Assembly (NCBI GenBank): GCA_013376995.1
Contig: JACAAZ010000026.1
Span: forward strand, 1 to 50,853
Direction: 5' to 3'
Source of the DNA: Bacteroidota bacterium
Lineage (GTDB): Bacteria; Bacteroidota; Bacteroidia; Bacteroidales; UBA4417
Length of the DNA: 50,853 nucleotides
The position numbers were made by a program, and so were the translations under genes. The stretch's first letter is position 1, and every line of letters starts with the position of its first letter. Below are positions 36,948 to 43,709 of this stretch, piece by piece. A model generated the notes under the pieces. It made no database searches. It saw nothing but the letters and a program-made list of their open reading frames with translations, and was not told where the DNA came from.

Positions 36948-37581
36948 GAATCAAAAATGGCTCAGGATAGCCCTTTACCTGAGTTTTATAACCATTTTCT
37001 ACAACCTTTTGGAAGGGTTATTTTCAATTTATTTTGGAACAGGAGATGAAACCCTGGCTTTACTTGGATTTGGTGTTGACAGCTTTGTCGAAGTAATTTC
37101 AGGAATCGGCATCGCCCATATGGTACTTCGAATGCAACGTACGGAAGTGCTTGAACATGACCGATTTGAGCGGCAGGCATTAAGGATCACCGGGACTGGT
37201 TTCTACCTCCTGACCCTTGGTTTGGTAGTTGGTGTTATTGTCCAGATCTACCAGGGAAATTCACCTAAGTCGACACTTCCGGGAATCATTATCTCACTGA
37301 TCTCAATTCTATCTATGTATTTCCTGATGGCTGCGAAACTAAAAGCCGGGAAGAAACTAGGATCCGAAGCCATAATCTCTGACGCTCATTGCACCCGGAC
37401 TTGTCTGTATCTTTCAGTTATACTGTTGGTCTCAAGTTCGTTGAATGAACTATTCTCCGTTCCTTATGTAGATCTTGCCGGTTCCCTTGGGATAGCATGG
37501 TATGCCTTTAGCGAAGGACGTGAAGCTTTTGAAAAGGTAAAAGCTAAAAAACTGGCCTGCGATTGTGGGCATTGTGAGTAG
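36907..37581 (+). CDS. CDF-like cation transporter (membrane part only)
   Basis: 224 residues from ATG 36907; ATGs at 36892 and 36916 are alternatives. Membrane segments with the CDF-like FGVDSFVEVISG (Asp, second helix) and SDAHCTRT (Asp/His, fifth helix) fit the transmembrane part of cation-diffusion facilitators. The usual cytoplasmic C-terminal domain is missing and replaced by a CDCGHCE tail that could bind metal. The gene overlaps the macrodomain gene by about 40 bp, so they are probably co-translated. Metal unknown. Confidence 0.78.
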   Translation: MNTMPASLTLETTENQKWLRIALYLSFITIFYNLLEGLFSIYFGTGDETLALLGFGVDSFVEVISGIGIAHMVLRMQRTEVLEHDRFERQALRITGTGFYLLTLGLVVGVIVQIYQGNSPKSTLPGIIISLISILSMYFLMAAKLKAGKKLGSEAIISDAHCTRTCLYLSVILLVSSSLNELFSVPYVDLAGSLGIAWYAFSEGREAFEKVKAKKLACDCGHCE

Positions 37582-37652
37582 TTTTGGGTAGTTGTTGATA
37601 GTTGTTAGTTAATCGATAGTAGTTATTCGTAATTGGTAATTAATACATAGCA
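37580..37652. repeat. Degenerate 7-bp words after the CDF-like gene
   Basis: GTAGTTG, TTGATAG, TTGTTAG, ATAGTAG, TTATTCG and TAATTGG-type words begin at the stop codon in 7-bp register. Weaker than the arrays at 8838 and 20793. Confidence 0.55.
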
Positions 37653-37682
37653 ATTGGTTGGGGGTAATAAAACTAAAATAGT

Positions 37683-38147
37683 ATGATAAAGAAAGTTGAT
37701 TTTAAAAACGTTACTGTAACTGGATTCGAATCATCTCCTGTTGCAGAAGCACTTGCTGGTCTGCGAGCTAACGAAGCTCGATATTTTATGACTAAATATA
37801 ACGCTGAATTTGCGGTTTCCACGGCAATTGAAACCAATGAAAGAATTGCTTGGGTAAACAAAATTCTGATGGATGAACGTAAAATTGAAATTTTGTCCAC
37901 GCCGTTAGAAACGGCAGAAATGTTTGTTGAAAACATTAAATGGGTATATATTTTTTATGAAAGTGGTCTTGCTGTCAATGTACTGTATACGCTTGATAAC
38001 CCTAAAAAACGAGCTGTAGGTTTTAAACTTTCAGAAGGCATGGAGGTACCTAAAGAACTTGAAGGAAAATTCAAATTTGCACGACAAAAATCAAAATTAG
38101 CTGGTATAATTCGCGGTTCTTTTTTTGTCATTAAAGGTGAATATTAA
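37683..38147 (+). CDS. Orphan ORF, unknown function
   Basis: 154 residues, soluble, no signal peptide, no motif I recognise. Segments such as FESSPVAEALAGLRANEARYFMTKYN and EILSTPLETAEMFVENIKWVYIFYESGLAVN read as a real folded protein. The codon use leans AT-rich compared with the neighbours. It is isolated from other genes on both sides (101 bp and 345 bp), which with the composition suggests a late arrival. Function not assigned. Confidence 0.6.
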   Translation: MIKKVDFKNVTVTGFESSPVAEALAGLRANEARYFMTKYNAEFAVSTAIETNERIAWVNKILMDERKIEILSTPLETAEMFVENIKWVYIFYESGLAVNVLYTLDNPKKRAVGFKLSEGMEVPKELEGKFKFARQKSKLAGIIRGSFFVIKGEY

Positions 38148-38492
38148 AAACAGAAAGAATAATCACCCTCACCAACGAGGGCTAATCGAGATTGGTTAGT
38201 CAACGTATTATGCCCGCCACAAACCAACCAGGAATAGCCCGGGAACTTTATTGGTTATTATTCATCAGTTAATAGGAATTTGGAGACCCTTAGGAAGACT
38301 AAAGCTTGAACAACCGGAGCCAATTCCAATACGTTTAATTTTTACTTAAGAAATAGAACGCTGATAACGAGAGCAGTAAGAACGGGAACAACTTGCTTTA
38401 TAATTCAGCAGGCATCGACTGCTTAATGCCGACCATCCAACACCTTACAACCCAGGCCAAAAGCTGAACCCTTAACGCCGAAAGAGGCTCCC
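38148..38492. other. Gap after the orphan ORF, no gene seen
   Basis: Holds a short inverted repeat CCCTC-ACCAAC-GAGGG at 38166-38181 and one ACCCTTAACGCCGAA copy near 38470, related to the 15-bp repeats at 9050. No terminator-like T run follows the hairpin. The remainder shows no ORF or RNA gene I can support. Confidence 0.5.
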
Positions 38493-39356
38493 TCAACTCT
38501 TACACCCACAAGAGCATCCGCAATCAGCTGACCCCTCAGCCTGACCGGGCTTTTCGGCATATACTGTGATGCTGAAAATGCCAATGCCTGATTTCTTGAA
38601 TTCTTCGAGTTCCCATACGGATATATGCTCAAGGAGGATTGAATCAGGGACATTTACTGCTTTATCTTTCTGAATTTTTACATTTTCAAAACCGGCATCC
38701 TTGATCACCTTCAGGTAATCGGCTTTCTGCAAGGCACCAGCTATGCAACCAGCATACATTGCAGCAGCTTCTCCCAATTTTTCAGGTAACTCACCTATCA
38801 GGACTACATCACTTACTGAGAAATGGCCACCGGGCTTAAGAATGCGGTAAATTTCCGAAAATGCTTTATTCTTATCAGGAACCAGGTTCAGGACACAGTT
38901 GCTTATCACTACATCTGTTGTACCTGATGCCATTGGTATATTTTCAATATCGCCAAAACGGAACTGTACATTCTTTAATCCAAGCTTTTCAGCGTTGGCA
39001 CGTGCCTTTTCGATCATGATTTCGGTAAAATCAATACCGATAACCTTGCCTGACTCACCAGCAATAGAACGTGCTACAAAGCAATCATTCCCGGCACCTG
39101 ATCCAAGATCAACCACGGCATCACCTTCTTTTATCAGTGCAAATTCAGTAGGTAAGCCACATCCCAGTCCCAGGTCAGCTTCCGGGACATAGCCCTCAAG
39201 TTGGGTATAATCATCACTGAAAACTGTAAATCCCTGAACCGGTGAATTACAACTGCCTTCACCACAGCAGCATGAACTATTCAATTCTTTTTCATTTTCG
39301 GCAATTAGCGTGTAACGTTCACGCACCATTTCTTTAATTTCATCTGAAGTCTTCAT
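38493..39356 (-). CDS. arsM: Arsenite methyltransferase ArsM
   Basis: 287 residues. SAM-binding motif VVDLGSGAGNDCF is intact. The three Cys that bind As(III) in ArsM enzymes are at C66 (LGCGLP), C154 (ISNCVLNL) and C204 (YAGCIAG). The N-terminus adds SSCCCGEGSC and the C-terminus CGCSCGC, so there are extra thiol clusters. It methylates arsenite to volatile or less toxic forms. Third gene of the operon, 12 bp after arsC. The Cys-rich tail also appears in ArsC. Confidence 0.93.
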   Translation of the reverse strand: MKTSDEIKEMVRERYTLIAENEKELNSSCCCGEGSCNSPVQGFTVFSDDYTQLEGYVPEADLGLGCGLPTEFALIKEGDAVVDLGSGAGNDCFVARSIAGESGKVIGIDFTEIMIEKARANAEKLGLKNVQFRFGDIENIPMASGTTDVVISNCVLNLVPDKNKAFSEIYRILKPGGHFSVSDVVLIGELPEKLGEAAAMYAGCIAGALQKADYLKVIKDAGFENVKIQKDKAVNVPDSILLEHISVWELEEFKKSGIGIFSITVYAEKPGQAEGSADCGCSCGCKS

Positions 39357-39368
39357 GGTAAATTTGAT

Positions 39369-39845
39369 TTAATTTGAACAACCACATCCGCAGCCGCAAC
39401 CGCTGCTCATCTGTTTTGGGCTGATGTAAGCCAGGTAAAAACTATAGAATGCTTCTTCAATCTCATCGCGGATCTGACGGTAAACAGCAAGACGTTCCTC
39501 CTCAGTGCCTTTGGCATCAGCCGGGTCGTTAAACCCAATATGTATACGTTGTTTAACCTTACCACTAAATACAGGGCAAGCTGCATTTGCCCCTCCGCAA
39601 ACGGTAATAACGAAATCCCATTCCTGGTCAACAAAGTTATCGACAAGTTTCGGGTAATGTGTGCTGATGTCAATGTCACACTCAGCCATAACTTTAACGG
39701 CCAATGGATTGACAGCTTTTTCAGGACGTGTTCCGGCAGAGATAATTTCAGTTTCGTTTCCGAAAGATCTTAGGAAACCTTCCGCCATTTGGCTCCGGCA
39801 TGAATTACCAGTGCAGATAATAAGTACTTTCTTTTTTTCTTCCAT
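39369..39845 (-). CDS. arsC: Arsenate reductase ArsC (thioredoxin-linked, LMW-PTP type)
   Basis: 158 residues. The phosphatase loop CTGNSCRS gives C11 and C16; C83 and C90 in VCGGANAACPVF are the other redox Cys. It reduces arsenate to arsenite with a thiol cascade. An unusual tail, SSGCGCGCGCSN, follows the core enzyme. The start is separated from the arsR stop by 1 bp, so the two are translated together. The LMW-PTP fold rules out the glutaredoxin-type ArsC. Confidence 0.94.
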   Translation of the reverse strand: MEEKKKVLIICTGNSCRSQMAEGFLRSFGNETEIISAGTRPEKAVNPLAVKVMAECDIDISTHYPKLVDNFVDQEWDFVITVCGGANAACPVFSGKVKQRIHIGFNDPADAKGTEEERLAVYRQIRDEIEEAFYSFYLAYISPKQMSSGCGCGCGCSN

Positions 39846-39846
39846 T

Positions 39847-40176
39847 TTATTTACAGCAAGAGTTATTATTTATTTGTCCTAAGTAATTTTCGATGAGTTC
39901 CCTGAATCTTTTTACATTTTCAGGATTGAGGCAGTAATTGATCTTAACTCCATCTATCTGCCCCTGTATAAAGCCGGCTTCCCTAAGCACTTGTAAATGC
40001 TGAGAAACAGTGGTCCGGCTTAAAGGTATCTCATTGGATATATCCCCGGAAATGCAAGCCTTTACTTCAGCAAGGTATTTCAGTATTGCCAGCCGGGCAG
40101 GATGGGCCAGGACTTTAGCCAACCTGGCAAGTTCCTGGTACTCCTCTTCAAAGATCTCTGTTCGGTGAAAAGTCAT
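39847..40176 (-). CDS. arsR: ArsR/SmtB-family repressor
   Basis: 109 residues from ATG 40176. An earlier in-frame ATG at 40257 would run through the operator, so I rejected it. Winged HTH with LAKVLAHPARLAILKYL and LSRTTVSQHLQVLREAGFIQG. The usual ELCxC metal motif is absent; it has a lone Cys in KACISGD, one in NYCLNPEN and a vicinal pair in the C-terminal SCCK, likely the As(III) sensor. It should repress its own operon through the operator at 40185-40212. Confidence 0.9.
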   Translation of the reverse strand: MTFHRTEIFEEEYQELARLAKVLAHPARLAILKYLAEVKACISGDISNEIPLSRTTVSQHLQVLREAGFIQGQIDGVKINYCLNPENVKRFRELIENYLGQINNNSCCK

Positions 40177-40184
40177 GATGAATG

Positions 40185-40212
40185 AAATATGTCGCAAACA
40201 TACGACATATTT
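40185..40212 (-). promoter_or_regulatory. ars operator enclosing the promoter -7 element
   Basis: AAATATGTCG (40185-40194) and CGACATATTT (40203-40212) form a perfect 10-bp inverted repeat. The 8-bp spacer on the minus strand is TATGTTTG, a match to TAnnTTTG. A TTTG about 22 bp upstream may be the -33 element. The start codon at 40176 is 8 bp from the inner arm. Confidence 0.65.
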
Positions 40213-40468
40213 GTAATGCTTAAACAAATATTTGATTTTTTTAAAAAAAAAGATCAAAAATCCGGGCGTAAAAATCGTTAATATACTGATAAATAATAAT
40301 TTAATAAATCCAATAATATAACTGAAAAGAATATAAAAGACACCAGGATTTATTAAACTGATCTGAGCCCATACTTGCTGATTTTCGGAAAATGAAAAAC
40401 GAACATCTAATATCTAACTCAAAAGATCGGATTTCGAACTACCTTCCAGTAGGATAACTTCAATCGAA

Positions 40469-41029
40469 TCATGCAAACAAGGTGTGCTCAATTAAGATCT
40501 TGAGCCCGATTGCAATGAGTATTATTCCCCCAATGATCTCCATTCGTTTACCAAGCCTTTCCCCTACCTTTTTGCCAAACAGCAATCCAAGCATAGAGAC
40601 CAGGAAAGTAACCGAACCAATAATAAAAGTTGACATGATTATCCTGTATTCGAGAAATGCAAAGCTGAAACCAACAATAAGGGCATCAATGCTTGTTGCA
40701 ATGGCCATACCCACTCTTACTTTCATCTGCAGGGGATTCAACTTCTCAGCAACATCCTTGCTGAAGCTTTCGTAGATCATTTTAACACCAAGCCCGGATA
40801 AGAGTACAAAAGCAATCCAATGATCAAGATTTTTGGCATAGGTTACAATCCCTTTACCCATCCCCCATCCGATGAGTGGCATTAGTGCCTGGAATATAGC
40901 CAGGACGATCGCAATCCTGATCCCTTCATAAAAGGTGATCTTTGGAAGGATCACCCCGCTGGAAACAGAAACTGCGAATGTATCAAACGATAACCCGATT
41001 GCTATAACGATGATGGTGAGGATGTGCAT
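40469..41029 (-). CDS. mntP: Manganese efflux pump MntP
   Basis: 186 residues from ATG 41029, which avoids an upstream alternative. Six membrane segments. GLSFDTFAVSVSSG in TM1 and ATSIDALIVGFSFAF later are the paired Asp motifs of the MntP/LysE-like family. It exports Mn(II). The start is 75 bp from the divergent Crp/Fnr gene. The gap 40258-40468 between it and arsR shows no gene. Confidence 0.9.
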   Translation of the reverse strand: MHILTIIVIAIGLSFDTFAVSVSSGVILPKITFYEGIRIAIVLAIFQALMPLIGWGMGKGIVTYAKNLDHWIAFVLLSGLGVKMIYESFSKDVAEKLNPLQMKVRVGMAIATSIDALIVGFSFAFLEYRIIMSTFIIGSVTFLVSMLGLLFGKKVGERLGKRMEIIGGIILIAIGLKILIEHTLFA

Positions 41030-41104
41030 GCCGGAATGAAAGGCACAAAAATAGGAAATCAAGAGAATGTTTTACCTTTAACAATTCAGTCAGCAAGTAA
41101 AGAG

Positions 41105-41734
41105 ATGGAAAACTTGTCCCTTCAACACATTACGCCTGGTTTGCAAACAAATTTGATTAGGGAAATCGAGGAAATTACCAAGCCAATATTTTTGCAACCC
41201 GAAATCCAGTTGCTGGATACTGGTTCCTATGTGCATTCGGTTCCCCTGGTCCTCAAAGGGTCAATCAGGGTTAGCAGAAGAGATGAAGACAAAGAACTTT
41301 TGCTATATTATGTTCAACCAGGAGAAGTTTGCATTATGTCTTTCAATGCCTGCTGCAATAATTCAGCAAGCATGATCATTGCTACCACCATAGAACCGAC
41401 TACCATTCTTTTGCTGCCTTCAAGCGACTTACGTAAATGGCTGCAGGAATACCCGAGCCTGAATACCTTCATTTACGCCCAGTTCAATAACCGATACCTC
41501 GATTTGATTGATACGATCAACCAATTGATTTTCAGTAAGCTGGATGAAAGATTGCTTTCTTACCTGGAATCAAAGAATCAACTGCTGAATGGTGAGGAGA
41601 TACCGGTTACTCATCAACAGATCGCTTATGACCTGGGAACGGCTCGCGAAGTGATAAGCAGGCTCATGAAAAAACTTGAAAAGGAAGGGAAAATAATCCA
41701 GGGCAGGAACCACATTAAATATCTTTCAGTTTAA
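41105..41734 (+). CDS. Crp/Fnr-family transcriptional regulator
   Basis: 209 residues from ATG 41105; the frame is open further back to 41024, overlapping mntP, which I rejected. The cyclic-nucleotide-binding-like sensor includes GSYVHSVPLVLKGSIRVSRR and YYVQPGEVCIMSFNACCNN; the HTH domain has VTHQQIAYDLGTAREVISRLMKKLEKEG. The residues for binding cAMP are not evident, so the ligand may be a redox or heme signal. A CRP-like box lies next to the DUF2892 promoter downstream. Confidence 0.88.
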   Translation: MENLSLQHITPGLQTNLIREIEEITKPIFLQPEIQLLDTGSYVHSVPLVLKGSIRVSRRDEDKELLLYYVQPGEVCIMSFNACCNNSASMIIATTIEPTTILLLPSSDLRKWLQEYPSLNTFIYAQFNNRYLDLIDTINQLIFSKLDERLLSYLESKNQLLNGEEIPVTHQQIAYDLGTAREVISRLMKKLEKEGKIIQGRNHIKYLSV

Positions 41735-41823
41735 TTGCTTGCTCAGCTGTTGACAAATTCCCTAAACTCATAATTTATAGTTAATGACAGGTTCTTTGAT
41801 GGTTTCAAAGAAATAATCCTCTA

Positions 41824-41868
41824 TGTGACTTTGATCACCAAGTATCATTAATTGCTGGCCTAATTTTG
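41824..41868 (+). promoter_or_regulatory. CRP/FNR-like box plus -7 element before the DUF2892 gene
   Basis: TGTGACTTTGATCACC (41824-41839) matches TGTGA-N6-TCACA with one mismatch. TAATTTTG (TAnnTTTG) follows at 41861-41868. Their spacing puts the box centre near -40, as for class II activation. Confidence 0.55.
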
Positions 41869-41906
41869 CGCATAAACCTATTATTTAAACATAATCTGAA
41901 AGCATC

Positions 41907-42110
41907 ATGAAAAAGAACATGGGGAGTATTGACAAAATCATTCGCTTTATTATAGCTGCAGTTTTTATTGGACTGTATTTCTTCAATGTCGTTACCGGAA
42001 CATTAGGGATTGTTTTATTAGTGCTGGCAGCAGTTTTTGTACTCACCAGCCTGATCAGCTTTTGTCCCCTTTATCGTTTATTCGGTTTATCAACGGGGAA
42101 GAAAGAATAG
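41907..42110 (+). CDS. DUF2892-domain membrane protein
   Basis: 67 residues. MGSIDKIIRFIIAAVFIGLYF then TGTLGIVLLVLAAVFVLTSLI and FCPLYRLFGLST match DUF2892/YgaP-like inner-membrane proteins, two helices and a conserved CP near the end. Such proteins often accompany rhodanese or sulfur-handling genes; here the neighbour is the Crp/Fnr gene, whose product may control it through the box upstream. Confidence 0.85.
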   Translation: MKKNMGSIDKIIRFIIAAVFIGLYFFNVVTGTLGIVLLVLAAVFVLTSLISFCPLYRLFGLSTGKKE

Positions 42111-42114
42111 CTTC

Positions 42115-42138
42115 ACCAATGTGTTCACTTACATTGGT
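42115..42138. terminator. Stem-loop between convergent genes
   Basis: ACCAATGT (42115-42122), loop of 8, ACATTGGT (42131-42138), just after the DUF2892 stop and 24 bp before the porin's end. There is no T run, so its role in termination is tentative. Confidence 0.4.
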
Positions 42139-42161
42139 ATCTGAAGCATGACTAAAATAAG

Positions 42162-43433
42162 CTAGAAATTGTAGGCCACTGAGAGGGTGGTCCGAATATT
42201 TGTAACGGAATTCGAAGAACGGATATAATAGTATTTATCCGCCTGTCCATAGGAGGCAGTTGTGATCTCAACCTCGGCCACCAAAGCCAGGTTTCCAATC
42301 AACCAGGAAAACATTGGAGTGATTCTCCATGCGTAATTCAGATCAGACTTACGCTGGCCAAATCGGTCGATCCCCCGCGCATAGACAAATGGTGCTATGA
42401 TAGAATCTTTGCAGCCCAGGTTATGCAAATAACCTGCAAAAAGCGAATATTGTATCTTTTTCCCGGTAGTTGAAAGCCCGACCCATGCAGAGACATCTCT
42501 CAAGGGTTTATACGTCCTGTGGTCAGTCAGCGGGTCGATTGAAATAACTCCGTATCCCCCAACCATACTGTGATCAGTGAGGTTCTGCCCATAGATAAAT
42601 TGAGCTTTCACAACTATTGGTTTAAGGCTGATCTTCATAAAACCAGTGAAAGTATATGAATTTACCTTTTCGTTGGATTTGAGTTTAAGATCCGTTTTCA
42701 GACGGGGCACCAATTTCTTGAAATCGAATCCTGCACCACAAAAAACATGGTTAAAATTATATTGAACCTGGAAATTCAGGTTTGGTATACCACTGTTTCT
42801 CAAGTATATAGAACTCATACTGTCCTTTTCAGGACCCATGTTTACATAATCGCGCTGAGATGCTGCAGTTGCCACCAGCTTAACAACTCCCAACTTTACA
42901 TCAACCCTTATTTGGGGTTGCCTGCTATACGAACGGAATGGCGCTCCTGTGTTCAGCGACACTACATCGGGAAACATCTCCGGGAGATCAAGAGGATGCC
43001 AGTACTGACCAGCAAGCAATGTTATTTTCTTCCAGCTAAGGCGGGTATAAGCATGTCGTAGCCTGAAACTATTATTTTCGATATTGCTTGCCCCGGTAAA
43101 ATCACCTTCTATGTAAGCCATTGCCGTAGCATGCAGAATATCAGGCCCTTGCACTTTAGCAAATAAACGGGCAGTCATGGCATATTGATTAAAACTCCCA
43201 TGGGCATTTATGTCATTTCCATTTGCGTCCCTGGAAATATTCCTGGGATATAACAGCAAATAGCCTTCCCTTGAATCTACAACCTGACGGGTATCATACA
43301 GTGCATCTGCCCTGGTAAATCCACCCCAGCTTATACCAGGTTTCTTAGCCTTTAAACTATCAGCCTGTTGGCAAAAGCTTGAATATGAGATGATAAGAAA
43401 GCAAAAGGATAGAAAGAGACAAAAACGATTCAT
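42162..43433 (-). CDS. Outer-membrane porin (DcaP-like)
   Basis: 423 residues from ATG 43433 (an ATG at 43451 is possible). The signal peptide ends at about SFCQQ. Long beta-rich sequence with GGFTRADALYDTRQ at the start, YWHPLDLPEMFPDVVSLNTG in the middle and TTLSVAYNF at the C-terminus, typical of DcaP-like trimeric porins; the final Phe fits outer-membrane insertion. A TACATTTG -7 element lies 15 bp upstream of the start. Substrate unknown. Confidence 0.78.
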   Translation of the reverse strand: MNRFCLFLSFCFLIISYSSFCQQADSLKAKKPGISWGGFTRADALYDTRQVVDSREGYLLLYPRNISRDANGNDINAHGSFNQYAMTARLFAKVQGPDILHATAMAYIEGDFTGASNIENNSFRLRHAYTRLSWKKITLLAGQYWHPLDLPEMFPDVVSLNTGAPFRSYSRQPQIRVDVKLGVVKLVATAASQRDYVNMGPEKDSMSSIYLRNSGIPNLNFQVQYNFNHVFCGAGFDFKKLVPRLKTDLKLKSNEKVNSYTFTGFMKISLKPIVVKAQFIYGQNLTDHSMVGGYGVISIDPLTDHRTYKPLRDVSAWVGLSTTGKKIQYSLFAGYLHNLGCKDSIIAPFVYARGIDRFGQRKSDLNYAWRITPMFSWLIGNLALVAEVEITTASYGQADKYYYIRSSNSVTNIRTTLSVAYNF

Positions 43434-43448
43434 ACGCCAAATTTGTCG

Positions 43449-43456
43449 CAAATGTA
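43449..43456 (-). promoter_or_regulatory. -7 element before the porin gene
   Basis: TACATTTG on the minus strand (TAnnTTTG), 15 bp before the start codon. No clear -33 partner. Confidence 0.4.
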
Positions 43457-43561
43457 AGGATTTGCCCTTGCCTTTGAGCAGGAACTAAAATTGAATAATT
43501 TAAGAAATATTCAAAAAAAAATCTTCTTACGGAAATAGAAAAATAATATTGTTAAAACATT

Positions 43562-43582
43562 ATGTAATGATTTGTATTACAT
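43562..43582. promoter_or_regulatory. Inverted repeat midway between divergent porin and adhesin genes
   Basis: ATGTAAT (43562-43568), 7-bp spacer, ATTACAT (43576-43582). Its centre is 139 bp from one start codon and 138 bp from the other. It could be an operator for either gene or both. Confidence 0.4.
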
Positions 43583-43709
43583 TTAGTTAATCCTCATGAT
43601 TAATGGTTGATAAGTACAGCTCACCCACCCGTAATTACAATCCTAAAATTTATTAATTTTATAGGCTAACAAGGTTAATACTGAAAACCCATAAAACTAG
43701 ATCGCTGCT

